NCBI GenBank assembly: GCA_002173095.1
Contig: NHBK01000009.1
Location: 1 to 64,000, forward strand
DNA length: 64,000 nucleotides
Origin: Hyphomonadaceae bacterium TMED5
GTDB lineage: Bacteria; Pseudomonadota; Alphaproteobacteria; Caulobacterales; Hyphomonadaceae
Direction: 5' to 3'
This document shows positions 38,205-47,184 of the stretch, piece by piece. The notes under the pieces are model-generated. The model had not been told where the DNA came from and did not search any database. It saw only the letters and a list, made by a program, of their open reading frames with translations. Position 1 is the first letter of the stretch, and each line of letters begins with the position of its first letter. Position numbers and translations under genes: made by a program.

Positions 38205-39070
38205 CCGGCTTCCGGCGCGCTGTTGAGCGCCTCTTCCAGTTGCGCAAAGCTTGGCTGTGCAGGTGAAGGAATATTGCCCCGGCCAATCTCAACAGAGATC
38301 TGTGCGGCGTTACCGTGCAGGTGAGCAACCAGAACGTCTTTGATGATCTGATAGAACTTACCTTCTTCGTCGATCACTTCGCCCATACGTGCTGCAAACG
38401 GACCAACGAGACCGTAAGCCAGGAACACGCCGAGGAATGTACCCACAAGCGCGGAACCGATCAGCTTACCGAGGTATTCCGGTGGCTGGTTGATCGCGCC
38501 CATGGTTTTAATGATACCCAGAACGGCCGCAACAATACCCAGAGCCGGAAGCGCGTCGGCCATACCCTGAAGCGCGTGCGCCGGAGCGTGAGCTTCATGG
38601 TGGTGTTTCTCGATCTGCTTTTCGATCGCGTCTTCAACCTGATGCGGATCTTCCATGTTCATCGTCATCATACGCAGCGTGTCGCAGATGAGGTCGATGG
38701 CGAAATGGTCCTTCAGGATTTTCGGATATTCCTGAAAAATGCGGGATTCTTTGGGGTTTTCGATATGGGCCTCGATTGCGACGACGCCCTTGGTCTTCAT
38801 CGTCTTCGTTAAGACAAATAAGACCGATAACAGATCGGTATAATCTTTGGGTTTCCATTTTGGACCGGCCATCGCCTTTCCGAAGCCACCGAGAACGCCC
38901 AGTACCGTTTTGAACGAGTTACCAATAAGAAGCGCGCCGACAGCAGAACCGCCAATCATCATCATTTCGAATGGTGCTGCTTTGATGATCACATCAAAAT
39001 GACCACCGGCCAGCGCAAAGCCGCCGAAGACCATGCCGAAAACGACCAAGATTCCTATGATCTGAAACAT
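38201..39070 (-). CDS. motA: Flagellar motor stator protein MotA
   Basis: MotA is the stator channel subunit that couples proton flow to rotor torque. The protein has 289 residues from ATG 39070; the longer frame from 39109 lacks family sequence. Four membrane spans are visible: about 2-20 and 30-55, then 175-195 with LPALGIVAAVLG and 205-225 with GTFLGVFLAYGLVGP. The cytoplasmic loop (about 60-165) holds the rotor-contact charges and a His-rich HHHEAHAPAHA. No motB lies beside it in the window, which is unusual for enteric order but common in alphaproteobacteria. Confidence 0.95.
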   Translation of the reverse strand: MFQIIGILVVFGMVFGGFALAGGHFDVIIKAAPFEMMMIGGSAVGALLIGNSFKTVLGVLGGFGKAMAGPKWKPKDYTDLLSVLFVLTKTMKTKGVVAIEAHIENPKESRIFQEYPKILKDHFAIDLICDTLRMMTMNMEDPHQVEDAIEKQIEKHHHEAHAPAHALQGMADALPALGIVAAVLGIIKTMGAINQPPEYLGKLIGSALVGTFLGVFLAYGLVGPFAARMGEVIDEEGKFYQIIKDVLVAHLHGNAAQISVEIGRGNIPSPAQPSFAQLEEALNSAPEAG

Positions 39071-39263
39071 CGAACCCAACTTTTCTGTTGTATCTTTTGA
39101 AATACACATACCCGATTAGGCTTAACGCCCGGTTTCCCCGAATGAAGAATTCATGGGTTGGCGTTCAGACTTCGCATGGCTGGCCTGATCAGCTGGCACT
39201 ATGTCACGTGGCGCTTTGAGATGATGCCTGTACATTGTCATCAGAGCATTATTCGGGGCTGAT

Positions 39264-39971
39264 ATGATTGAGTCTGAAGATCATACTGAACATCACGCTG
39301 TGCAACGCATGGGCTGGTTGAGAGCATCCGTTCTGGGTGCGAATGATGGTTTGATTTCTGTTGCCAGTCTGATTGTGGGTGTCGCGTCTGCGGCCCAGCC
39401 TCCGGGCATCATCCTGTTAACTGGTATTTCCGCACTGGCTGCTGGCGCACTATCTATGGCGGCAGGTGAATATGTCTCTGTGGCTTCGCAGGCTGATCTT
39501 GAGGCTGCGGATCTCGCTATGGAAAAGGCTGCTCTGGAAGATGATCCTGAAGGGGAGCTTCGGGAACTCACAGCGATTTACCGCGAGCGCGGTCTGAAGC
39601 CAGACCTTGCCCGACAAGTTGCCGAAGCGCTGACAGAGCATGACGCATTGGAAGCCCACACGCGCGATGAGCTTGGCTTTATGGACGTACATCAGGCGCG
39701 GCCTGTTCAGGCCGCTTTGGCATCGGCAGGCAGCTTTGTGGCGGGTGGCATACTTCCTGTTCTGGCGGCTTTATTTTCACCTGCGGGGCTGGCGAGTGAA
39801 CTTGTCGGTGCGTCTACGCTTCTGGGCTTGATCCTCATTGGATATTTGTCTGCTCGCGCGGGCGGGGCGAACCCTCTACGGTCTATTGTTCGGCTCGTAT
39901 CGCTCGGTGTGGGCGCCATGCTGGCAACGAGTTTGCTCGGTGCTCTGGCGGGCGGATTGCAACTCCATTGA
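39264..39971 (+). CDS. VIT1/CCC1-family metal transporter
   Basis: The 235-residue protein matches the VIT1/CCC1 (vacuolar iron transporter) family. The first helix carries LRASVLGANDGLISVASLI and the next segments contain LAAGALSMAAGEYVSVASQ, both highly conserved. A central charged helical domain (about 80-140, with RELTAIYRERGL) is the cytoplasmic metal-binding domain, then three more spans. Bacterial homologues export or sequester Fe(II) or Mn(II). The ATG at 39264 is preceded by GGGGCTGAT; Shine-Dalgarno is weak. Confidence 0.9.
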   Translation: MIESEDHTEHHAVQRMGWLRASVLGANDGLISVASLIVGVASAAQPPGIILLTGISALAAGALSMAAGEYVSVASQADLEAADLAMEKAALEDDPEGELRELTAIYRERGLKPDLARQVAEALTEHDALEAHTRDELGFMDVHQARPVQAALASAGSFVAGGILPVLAALFSPAGLASELVGASTLLGLILIGYLSARAGGANPLRSIVRLVSLGVGAMLATSLLGALAGGLQLH

Positions 39972-40051
39972 GTTGATCAGAATTTGTGAAGGCTTTCGAT
40001 AGCTGACTATTTTTGATTGACCGTCTCCAAGACGCGGCGCACAACACCGCC

Positions 40052-41359
40052 ATGGTTTCGACGACACCCAAGCTTCCACTAAAAAACAGACGCGGCGCTT
40101 TTCGGCTTTTGTTTTTTGCGCTTATGGCGGTGGGTGCAGGTAATACCATGCTCATCACATCCGTATTGCCGCTTCTGGTGCGCCGTCTTGAGCTACCGGC
40201 CTGGACGGCTGGTGCAATCTTCTCGCTTTCAGCATTTCTCTGGGTGGTCACAAGCCCGTTCTGGGGCAAGAAATCCAACCGTTGGGGGCGCCGTAAAGTG
40301 GCCGCGCTCGGCATGGCGGGCTTCACGATTTCAATGTTCCTGTTCGGCACGGTAGGGCTGATCAGCTTATCGGGCTTTATCACATTCTGGCCGCTTGTGT
40401 TCTTTCTGCTTCTGTCCAGCCGATCATTGTTTGGCCTGTTTGGGTCCGGGACAAACCCTGCGGCGCAGGCTTATGTGGCTGACCGGACAGAAGCTAAAAA
40501 CCGCACAGAAGAGATCGCAACACTCACTTCGGGATTTACCTTTGGTACGGCCATCGGGCCGAGCCTTGCTGGTGTGCTGATTGATCAGGTTCACCTGCTG
40601 GCGCCTGTCTATGTGATCTCGATTGTCGCTTGCGTGATTGGTCTCACCATCTGGTTCACTCTGCCTGAGCACAGAGAGCCGGAAATCAAAGTTGTGAAGT
40701 CTGATGAAGGCAAAGGGCTCTGGCGTGCGCCGGGCGTTATGCCCTTTCTGATTTATGGTGTCGGGCTGTCGCTTGTCTCAGGCGTCATGCTTCAGACCTT
40801 CCCATATTTCATGCTCGATCGACTGCATGAGACGGGCTATCTGCCGGATCCGAGCCCGCAGAATGAGAATCCGGGCGCGCAGGAACTCGGTATCGTTATG
40901 ACGCTGGGCGCGCTGGCAACACTTACCGCGCAGCTTGCGCTGATCCCGCGTTTGAAGCTGTCACCCAAAACGCTTATGATCTCGGGTGCATGTCTTTTGG
41001 TTGGGTCTGCCGTTCTGACCATTTCGCTGCCAACGTTGGCCGTTTTTGGTATGGCGCAAATCCTCTATGGGATCGGCCAGGGCTTTTCCCGGCCGGGCTT
41101 TACCTCTGGTGCTTCACTTGCCGTTGGCACGACGCTTCAGGGCAATGTGGCGGGCCTCGTAACGGCGGCCAATGGTATGGGCTTTGTCGCATCCCCAATT
41201 TTTGGCCTGTGGGCCTATGAGAATGTTCATCAGGCTGCGCCGTTTGTCTTTTCAGGATGCGTGCTTGTGCTGATGGCTGTGTTCGCCTTTTTCAAAGCGA
41301 CCCAAACCTATGCGCCCGATGAAAGCGAAGTGATTGTCTCAGAAGATGAAGACGACTAG
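40052..41359 (+). CDS. Major facilitator superfamily transporter
   Basis: The 435-residue protein has twelve membrane spans. The loop after the second span holds the MFS motif (GKKSNRWGRRKVAALG, near residues 71-86), and FGSGTNPAAQAYVADRTEAKNR lies at the end of the fourth/fifth spans. ATG 40052 is chosen as the start because the longer TTG start at 40013 adds a non-hydrophobic, unconserved lead. Substrate unknown; it resembles drug or multidrug exporters, such as TetA-like ones. It is convergent with the transglycosylase by six bases. Confidence 0.88.
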   Translation: MVSTTPKLPLKNRRGAFRLLFFALMAVGAGNTMLITSVLPLLVRRLELPAWTAGAIFSLSAFLWVVTSPFWGKKSNRWGRRKVAALGMAGFTISMFLFGTVGLISLSGFITFWPLVFFLLLSSRSLFGLFGSGTNPAAQAYVADRTEAKNRTEEIATLTSGFTFGTAIGPSLAGVLIDQVHLLAPVYVISIVACVIGLTIWFTLPEHREPEIKVVKSDEGKGLWRAPGVMPFLIYGVGLSLVSGVMLQTFPYFMLDRLHETGYLPDPSPQNENPGAQELGIVMTLGALATLTAQLALIPRLKLSPKTLMISGACLLVGSAVLTISLPTLAVFGMAQILYGIGQGFSRPGFTSGASLAVGTTLQGNVAGLVTAANGMGFVASPIFGLWAYENVHQAAPFVFSGCVLVLMAVFAFFKATQTYAPDESEVIVSEDEDD

Positions 41360-41365
41360 CCGCGC

Positions 41366-42670
41366 TTAGCTGGCGGCCAGTACGTGGGAAAGCGCTGTGC
41401 GTGTAGGGAAGCCGTCTGCCATCATGCCGCGATCAATCTGAAAGCGTTGAAGTGCTGAGCGTGTGCCGCGGCCTGCAATGCCATCGACCGCGCCTGCATT
41501 ATAGCCAAGACGGTTGAGGCCTGCCTGCAGATCTCTGATCTCTGAAATACTAAGCCGATCAATATCGCGAGGCCATGCGCCGCCCGGGGCCGGACGCCCG
41601 CTAATACCCTCAGCAATCAGGCTGACAGAAAGCGCGTATGAGTCAGCGCGGTTATAGGTCTTGATGACATTGAAGTTTGGATACAGCAGGAAGGCGGGGC
41701 CCGTTGCGCCAGCCGGAAGCCATAGCTCGGCCTCGCCAATATTCGCTGGATCAATGCTTTCACGGGAAACCGGAACAACGCCAAGCTGGCGCCAGAACTC
41801 GGTCGGGCGCTCTACGCCATTTGCGAGTGAGAACTGAAAGTTTACCGGCAGCAGCACTTCGACAAGGGAGGGCTCACCTGCGCGCCAACCTGAGGCGTTC
41901 AGATAGTTCGCAGCAGAGGCGAGGGCGTCAGCGCGTGCGCGCCACACATCTTTCGTGCCATCGCCTGTCCAGTCGACTGCATAGGCGACATAGGTGGTCG
42001 GCATGAACTGGGTCTGGCCCATTGCGCCGGCCCAACCCGCGATGAGTTCATGACGATAGGCGTCGCCATTTTCCAGAATAGTCATCAGGGCCATAAGTTC
42101 ACGTTCGGCAAAGCTCTGACGGCGACCTTCAGCGGCCATAGAGGCCAGCGCGGATGGCGCATCAAAATTGCCGATCACGGCGCCATAGCTGGTTTCCATG
42201 CCCCAGATTGCGGCCAGATATTCCGGTTGTACTCCATAGGCCGTTTCCAGCGCCGCAAACAGCGTCTGATCATTGGCGACACGCTGGCGACCATTAGACA
42301 AGCGGCTATTGCTCACCGTGTCGTCTACATATTCCCAGATCGGTTTGGAAAATTCTGCCTGATCGACAGCGCCGGAGCTGCGTTCCAGAAACACGCTCAT
42401 CGGTTCGATATCTTCAAGGACAGACCGAATGACGCTGATCGTATGACCTTCGCGATAGGCACGGCTGGCGAACTGATCGCGCCATGCATCAAGACCGGTA
42501 TGGCCGGAGCTGACAAAGCTTCCAATGGAGGAGCCGCCGGTAGAGGGGGCAGGATCTGGCATTGGCGCAGGTGCTGGGAAGGGTGTATCACCCGTCTGCG
42601 GGGTACTTTCACAGGCCGTCATGGCAAATGTCAGTGTCAACAGAAGTGTCCGCAGAGGCAGGCCTGGCAT
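41366..42670 (-). CDS. Lytic murein transglycosylase, MltB family lipoprotein
   Basis: The enzyme cleaves the glycan strands of peptidoglycan by making 1,6-anhydro ends. The protein has 434 residues from ATG 42670. The lipobox FAMTAC lies near residue 18, so it is a lipoprotein, followed by a Pro-rich linker. The SLT_2 domain contains IWGMETSYGA, whose Glu is the MltB catalytic residue, then MGQTQFMPTTY. The C-terminus ends in a PG_binding_1 domain (LQAGLNRLGYNAG, DGIAGRGTRSALQRFQ). AAGGA lies about ten bases before the ATG. Confidence 0.93.
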   Translation of the reverse strand: MPGLPLRTLLLTLTFAMTACESTPQTGDTPFPAPAPMPDPAPSTGGSSIGSFVSSGHTGLDAWRDQFASRAYREGHTISVIRSVLEDIEPMSVFLERSSGAVDQAEFSKPIWEYVDDTVSNSRLSNGRQRVANDQTLFAALETAYGVQPEYLAAIWGMETSYGAVIGNFDAPSALASMAAEGRRQSFAERELMALMTILENGDAYRHELIAGWAGAMGQTQFMPTTYVAYAVDWTGDGTKDVWRARADALASAANYLNASGWRAGEPSLVEVLLPVNFQFSLANGVERPTEFWRQLGVVPVSRESIDPANIGEAELWLPAGATGPAFLLYPNFNVIKTYNRADSYALSVSLIAEGISGRPAPGGAWPRDIDRLSISEIRDLQAGLNRLGYNAGAVDGIAGRGTRSALQRFQIDRGMMADGFPTRTALSHVLAAS

Positions 42671-42830
42671 CGCGTCGTTATCCTTAATTATCCCCCGGAA
42701 TCTGGATAACTGGAATTGATCGCTTTGCCAAACCCTGTTTCGCAGAGGAAACGCCAACTCAGCAGTTGACTCTGCTCATTCTACCCTGTAGTTCCCGCGC
42801 TTTGTTTTACCAAACGACGGCAGAGAAACC

Positions 42831-42956
42831 ATGAAAGTTAAGTCTTCCCTTAAAGCCCTCAAAGAGCGCCACCGGGATTGCAAAGTGGTCCGTCGCCGTG
42901 GTCGCGTTTACGTGATCAACAAGACTGATCCGCGCTTCAAAGCCAAGCAAGGCTAA
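42831..42956 (+). CDS. rpmJ: Ribosomal protein L36 (zinc-free type)
   Basis: This 41-residue protein is bL36, [17 protein letters not shown] followed by [18 protein letters not shown]. It has one Cys instead of the C-x2-C...C-x4-H zinc set, which is the alphaproteobacterial C-minus form. It binds 23S rRNA in the large ribosomal subunit. A terminator follows at 43041. The gene lies alone, away from ribosomal operons, as is usual for this paralogue. Too short for an ORF cutoff of 60 residues. Confidence 0.96.
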   Translation: MKVKSSLKALKERHRDCKVVRRRGRVYVINKTDPRFKAKQG

Positions 42957-43040
42957 ACTGGCGCCGCGTTGAGCGGTCCTGTTTGATCTTGGCAATGTAG
43001 TCGTGGAGACACTCCACTTCTGCTTTACCGATTTATCAGA

Positions 43041-43073
43041 AGACGAAGCTTCACGGCTTCGTCTTTTGTTTTT
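43041..43073 (+). terminator. Rho-independent terminator after rpmJ
   Basis: AGACGAAGC and GCTTCGTCT form a perfect nine-pair stem with a six-base loop, then TTTGTTTTT. It lies 85 bases after the rpmJ stop. The 85-base gap shows no further gene. Confidence 0.85.
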
Positions 43074-43225
43074 CTGCGCCTTTTTTGTCGGGCGAGACGG
43101 GAAACGGCTCAATTCCTCAGTTTCCACACGGTAAGACCGGTCTGATCAGCAGATGATCTATTGACCGTTGAAGCTGTGCGCCCAATGTTACGGGTACGGA
43201 CAGGCTCAGGGAAAAACGCAGCTAT

Positions 43226-43759
43226 ATGAATTCATTTCTCTTCTCAGCGCTGGCGGGCTTGGTGCTCGCATCGGCAAATGCCGGGCCATCTGATGAGATG
43301 TATGAAGAACTGCGCCTTCTACCCCCGGGCCCCGCGGCTGAATCTCTGGCTGAAGACATCATCGCCTCTCAACAGGAATCCGGATCCGCGACCGCTGATA
43401 TATTGTTGGAGCGCGCAATGATTGCCGGCGTGTCTTCTGATATTGAAACGGCCCGTGAATTTCTTGACCGGGCCATCGCAGTTGAACCGGAATTTGCAGA
43501 AGCCTGGTTCCAGCGCGCGGTTATCTTCGCCGCTCAGGGTGAATTTGATCAGGCGATTTACGATCTCAATGAGGCGCTGACTTTTGAGCCGCGCCATTTC
43601 AATGCCTGGCTGATGCTGGGCAATGTGTTCGAACAATTGGGTCAGACCCGTGAAGCTCTGGAATCCTATCGCGAGGTTCTGAAAATCTATCCGGCCCATT
43701 CCACCGCGCGCACTCAGGTCCGTCGTCTCGAACCATTGGTGTTTGGCCGCGCAATCTGA
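43226..43759 (+). CDS. Secreted TPR-repeat protein
   Basis: This 177-residue protein has a signal peptide ending near residue 19 (ANAGP). At least two to three TPR-like repeats are visible in the second half (about residues 68-165), with the pattern AEAWFQRAVIFAAQGEFDQA and then AWLMLGNVFEQLGQTREAL. TPR domains bind other proteins. The stop overlaps the start of a lipoprotein hydrolase (TGATG), so the two are coupled. Function unknown. Confidence 0.82.
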   Translation: MNSFLFSALAGLVLASANAGPSDEMYEELRLLPPGPAAESLAEDIIASQQESGSATADILLERAMIAGVSSDIETAREFLDRAIAVEPEFAEAWFQRAVIFAAQGEFDQAIYDLNEALTFEPRHFNAWLMLGNVFEQLGQTREALESYREVLKIYPAHSTARTQVRRLEPLVFGRAI

Positions 43760-44739
43760 TGTTCTTCCGTTTTCTTTTAGGTGCAGGCCTTGCGCTTGTC
43801 CTTCTCACCTCCTGTATGTCCGCCTCTATGTACACCTCCCGCGTTGAAGCCCGTTACCCGCCACTTGGCGATTTCATGCCTTACGAAAACGGTGAGCTGC
43901 ATGTCATTTCACGCGGTGAAGGCGCGCCGGTTCTGATGATCCATGGCGCGAGTGCGAATGCGCGAGAGTTCATGTTTACGCTGGTGCCGGAACTCGATGA
44001 GGCGCAGCTGAATCTGATCATGGTGGACCGTCCCGGCCATGGATATTCAGACCGTTTTGATGACGCCGATGAATTGGGTGAACAGGCGCGCGCTATGGCT
44101 GCTGCCGTTCGGGCGAATGCTGAAGGACCGGTGGTGGTCGTCGGTCATTCATTTGGCGGGGCTGTCGCGCTGCGATTTGCGCTCGACTATCCTGAACTGA
44201 CGCGCAGTGTTGTGCTGCTCGCGCCGGTCACGCATGACTGGGGCTCTGGAGGAGTAGCCTGGTACAATTCCATTGCCGCCTTCCCGGGTGTCGGGCATGT
44301 GTTTTCTCAATTCGCGCCGCTGGTCGGCCCGGATATGGCGCGGTCCAGCCTTGAGGATTTATTCTCGCCGGCACCGGTTCCAGTCAATTATGCCGAAAAT
44401 CTGGGTGTAGATCTTCTGTTTCGCCCGCCAGCCTTCCGGTCGAATGCGCACGACATGGTCAGATTGCGCGAGGAATTGAATGCGCAACAATCGCGGTATC
44501 CGACCGAGCTTGTGCGTCAGGTCGTCGTTTTTTCCGGCAGTTTTGACACGGTGATCAAGCCCAGCCTGCACGCAGCGCGACTAAGACGCGATGCGCCTGA
44601 ATATATTGTGCTGGTGCCGCTTGATGATGAAGGGCATATGCCTCATCACGCCAAGGCAGGGCTCATTGCCGAAACAATCGCACGACTCGCCAATGGCGAA
44701 TCGGTGCAGAGATCAGACTTTGAAGAATTAGCGGGATAG
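43759..44739 (+). CDS. Alpha/beta-hydrolase lipoprotein
   Basis: The 326-residue protein has a lipobox (LLTSC, Cys at residue 19), predicting a lipid-anchored, extracytoplasmic enzyme. The oxyanion HGASAN near residue 62, nucleophile GHSFGGAVALRF (near 131), acid in SGSFDTVIKP and the His in DEGHMPHH form a full catalytic set. The substrate is not deducible. It starts within the stop codon of the TPR gene, and gapR follows after seven bases. The pair TPR-hydrolase looks like one functional unit. Confidence 0.87.
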   Translation: MFFRFLLGAGLALVLLTSCMSASMYTSRVEARYPPLGDFMPYENGELHVISRGEGAPVLMIHGASANAREFMFTLVPELDEAQLNLIMVDRPGHGYSDRFDDADELGEQARAMAAAVRANAEGPVVVVGHSFGGAVALRFALDYPELTRSVVLLAPVTHDWGSGGVAWYNSIAAFPGVGHVFSQFAPLVGPDMARSSLEDLFSPAPVPVNYAENLGVDLLFRPPAFRSNAHDMVRLREELNAQQSRYPTELVRQVVVFSGSFDTVIKPSLHAARLRRDAPEYIVLVPLDDEGHMPHHAKAGLIAETIARLANGESVQRSDFEELAG

Positions 44740-44746
44740 GTAGGTC

Positions 44747-45022
44747 ATGACTGACGAAGAAATCTCCACAGTTTCCATGCAGGCGCTGAATGAGGCGACC
44801 AAGGAAAAGCTGAAGCAGACTGTGGCGCGTATAGAGCGTCTCGAAGAAGAAAAAGCTGAAGTCGCTCAGCAGATCAAAGACGTTTACGCTGAAGCAAAGG
44901 CCTTCGGCTTCGATGTGAAGGCCCTTCGCCAGATCATTAAAATTCGTAAGACGGATCGCCAGGAACGCGAAGAGCAGGAACTGGTGCTGGAAACCTATCT
45001 GCTTGCGCTCGGCGAAATCTGA
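44747..45022 (+). CDS. gapR: Nucleoid-associated protein GapR (DUF2312)
   Basis: GapR binds overtwisted AT-rich DNA and helps replication fork progress; it is essential in Caulobacter. The 91-residue, highly charged coiled-coil protein shows the family core LKQTVARIERLEEEKAEVAQ followed by IKDVYAEAKAFGFDVKALRQ and IIKIRKTDRQEREEQE. It follows the hydrolase by seven bases and ends in a strong terminator. The family is firm; the function is taken from Caulobacter. Confidence 0.94.
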   Translation: MTDEEISTVSMQALNEATKEKLKQTVARIERLEEEKAEVAQQIKDVYAEAKAFGFDVKALRQIIKIRKTDRQEREEQELVLETYLLALGEI

Positions 45023-45033
45023 TTTTGAAACAT

Positions 45034-45067
45034 AAAAAAAGGCAGCCGGTACCCAGCTGCCTTTTTT
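45034..45067 (+). terminator. Bidirectional terminator after gapR
   Basis: GGCAGC and GCTGCC form a stem around CGGTACCCA, flanked by seven A on the left and six T on the right. It can end gapR transcription on the plus strand and the UrcA gene (45085-45396) on the minus strand. Confidence 0.88.
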
Positions 45068-45084
45068 ATTGTGTGCCCGGTCGC

Positions 45085-45396
45085 TTAGTTTGCTGAGCCG
45101 GTGAATTCAGCAGACTGAAATGCCGCCAGATTCATGTCGCGTCCCCGTGCAACAGCCGTTTCATAGGTCAGGCGCACGCAGCGTTCGTTAGCAGCGCGTG
45201 CTTCCAGAACATTGAGGCCTTGATAGGTGTTGTCGCTGCAGAGGCTTTCTGCGGCATCGACGATAGACTGGTGAAGTTCTGTGATCTCAGCAGCTGTTGG
45301 CGCGAGAGGAACTTTGACTTCAACCATTGTTTCGTCTGCGAAAGATGGACCAGCGATCAGTGTGAAGAGAGAAGCGGCCAGAAGAAACTTTTTCAT
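45085..45396 (-). CDS. UrcA-type secreted protein, copy 1
   Basis: The 103-residue protein has a signal peptide (MKKFLLAASLFTLIAGPSFA) and a mature part with two Cys. A pattern VPLAPTAAEITELHQSIVDA followed by AESLC, and RANERC further on, matches the small exported proteins of the UrcA family in alphaproteobacteria. Function is not known. ATG 45396 is preceded by AGGAC. Two more copies lie at 49542-49847 and 50044-50358. Confidence 0.6.
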   Translation of the reverse strand: MKKFLLAASLFTLIAGPSFADETMVEVKVPLAPTAAEITELHQSIVDAAESLCSDNTYQGLNVLEARAANERCVRLTYETAVARGRDMNLAAFQSAEFTGSAN

Positions 45397-45467
45397 ATCA
45401 GAGTGTCCTGTGTAGTGAGTTAAAGGAAACAATCCCCATGACCACCGGACTTTAAGCGCCGGATTGA

Positions 45468-45489
45468 GACTAAAGTCGTAGATTTAGTC
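45468..45489. promoter_or_regulatory. Inverted repeat upstream of UrcA copy 1
   Basis: GACTAAA-N8-TTTAGTC is a perfect seven-base inverted repeat in the gap between the minus-strand UrcA gene and the plus-strand gene at 45643. It may be an operator; the protein that would bind it is unknown. Confidence 0.35.
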
Positions 45490-45642
45490 GACTATGACAA
45501 TTGGGTATTACGTTGGGGCAGGGTTGCATAAATGCATGGACATGTAATGCGATTATGGAATTTTCAGGATGCGCTAAGGGGCTGGAAGCCGTGGCGGAGG
45601 AACGTTAGTCTCCGGTAATCTCAATCGGTCAGGTGAAATACT

Positions 45643-46185
45643 GTGCCCCGCGACGTCGATGAAAAGAAAACGCGCAAAGCGCTGAGAAAACTTCGCAAGG
45701 CCGCAGAGCGCGCCAAAGCTGAAGGCATTGAGCTTTCTGACTGGGAGCAGGAGTTTGTAGAGGGCGTGGATGAACGTCTTACAAAATATGGCTCAGCCTT
45801 TGCCGACCCGTCGCTCGGCAACACTGAAGACGCTTTGTCGAATGCGCAGTCTGAAATTCTGAGGCAATTGGATAAGAAAAGCCGGGGCAAATCGACCGGT
45901 GGCTTTAAGACCCGCAAACCGCTCGGCTGGAAGAAGAAGGCCGAGCAGAAGTCGCATACCGGCCGAGATATTCATGATGATCTGGACGAGGCAGAGGATG
46001 AAACCTTGCCATCGCCGCCATTTTCAGGTCCGCCAAAACTGTCTGTTGTGAAGCCGGTGCAGACGGAAAACGAGGCTCCGGGTGTAAACGAAACCCCGGC
46101 TCAAGCTGAAGGCGACAGAAAACGTGTCTCGCCCAGACCGACCGGGTTTACCGTGATTGAGGGTGGGCGGTCTGACACCGAGTGA
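45643..46185 (+). CDS. Unrecognised hydrophilic 180-residue protein
   Basis: The gene is not recognised. The N-terminal 70 residues look helical and basic (EKKTRKALRKLRKAAERAKA), the middle holds a KKKAEQKSHTGRDIHDDLDE stretch, and the last third is Pro/Glu-rich and probably disordered, ending with PTGFTVIEGGRSDTE. GTG 45643 is used as the start because AGGTGAAATACT precedes it. No membrane span or signal peptide is visible. No neighbour hints at a role. Confidence 0.7.
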   Translation: MPRDVDEKKTRKALRKLRKAAERAKAEGIELSDWEQEFVEGVDERLTKYGSAFADPSLGNTEDALSNAQSEILRQLDKKSRGKSTGGFKTRKPLGWKKKAEQKSHTGRDIHDDLDEAEDETLPSPPFSGPPKLSVVKPVQTENEAPGVNETPAQAEGDRKRVSPRPTGFTVIEGGRSDTE

Positions 46186-46268
46186 CAAAAGTCCAGAAAT
46201 CTGCATCGCAATACTGAACTATACTCCACTCCCATGCGTACCCTCTTTAGCAGAGAGGGAGAGAAAAG

Positions 46269-47120
46269 TTGCAATCCGTCATTATAACTGGCGCATCATC
46301 CGGAATTGGTCGAGCCGCTGCCGAGCACCTCGCGCAGCAGAACTGGACCGTTTTCGCCGGCGTCCGGAAGGATGAGGATGCTGATTTACTAAGAACACAG
46401 TCCAAGCTCATTCATCCGCTCATTCTGGATGTCACCAAAGGCGACTCCGTCGCCGACGCCATAGAAGAGGTGAAAACCGTACTGGATGGGAAGACACTGA
46501 ATGGTCTGGTCAACAATGCAGGTATCGCCCAAATGGGGCCCTTGGCGCATCAGCCTCTGGATGAGTTCCGGGCCCATTTCGATGTGAATACGTTTGGCCT
46601 GCTGCAGATGACACAGGCAGCTTTGCCATTATTGGGTATGGATGATTTTCGCGACGGGCCTAAAGGGCGCATTGTGAATATCACCAGCGTGGGCGGTGAA
46701 CTCGCCGCGCCGTTTCTGGGCGCCTATTGTGCGACCAAGCACGCGGTTGAGAGCATGACAGATACGCTCCGCCGGGAGCTTCTGGTCTATGGGATCGACG
46801 CGATTGCGATTGGTCCGGGGTCTGTGCAGACGCCCATTTGGGGCAAGGCCGAAGAAAAGAATACCGATACGCCCTATGCGAAAACGGCCTGGGGGCTTTC
46901 CATCGAGATTTTCGCAGAAGTCATGATGCATGGCGGTCGCAATGGGCTCGAACCGGACGTTGTTGCCCGCACCGTTGAGAAGGCTTTGACCGCGAAGAAA
47001 CCGAAAGCGCGCTATGCGCCTGTGCCAGACAAATTCAACAATTGGTATTTGCCACGTCTCATGCCCAAACGCATTGTCGATAAGGCTATGGCCAAACGGT
47101 ATGCAATTGAAACGGCATAA
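46269..47120 (+). CDS. Short-chain dehydrogenase/reductase
   Basis: This classical SDR has 283 residues. The cofactor motif TGASSGIGRAAAEHL lies at residues 7-21, NNAG near 83, the catalytic Ser in VNITSVGGE near 139, and YCATK (Tyr-x3-Lys) near 158. The start is TTG 46269, supported by GGGAGAGAAAAG directly upstream. Typical substrates are sterols, lipids or sugars, and cannot be narrowed down. It ends 64 bases before the 52-residue gene. Confidence 0.93.
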   Translation: MQSVIITGASSGIGRAAAEHLAQQNWTVFAGVRKDEDADLLRTQSKLIHPLILDVTKGDSVADAIEEVKTVLDGKTLNGLVNNAGIAQMGPLAHQPLDEFRAHFDVNTFGLLQMTQAALPLLGMDDFRDGPKGRIVNITSVGGELAAPFLGAYCATKHAVESMTDTLRRELLVYGIDAIAIGPGSVQTPIWGKAEEKNTDTPYAKTAWGLSIEIFAEVMMHGGRNGLEPDVVARTVEKALTAKKPKARYAPVPDKFNNWYLPRLMPKRIVDKAMAKRYAIETA

Positions 47121-47184
47121 CCGGGACTGATACACGCGCTTCACAATCGGGTGTATAATGGCTCATCTTTAACAGGGGGTGAGC

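Noticed and set aside
39190-39230. Possible sigma-54 promoter (CTGGCACTATGTCACG) before the VIT1 gene
   Set aside because: The -24 half is good, but the base pair at -12 is CG where GC is needed, so the spacing does not match.
42807-43127. Minus-strand ORF across rpmJ
   Set aside because: It is antisense to the well-recognised L36 gene and its terminator.
43226-44739. Toxin-antitoxin or effector-immunity pair
   Set aside because: The overlap resembles such pairs, but both products are exported and the hydrolase has a lipobox and standard catalytic set; no toxin family is visible.
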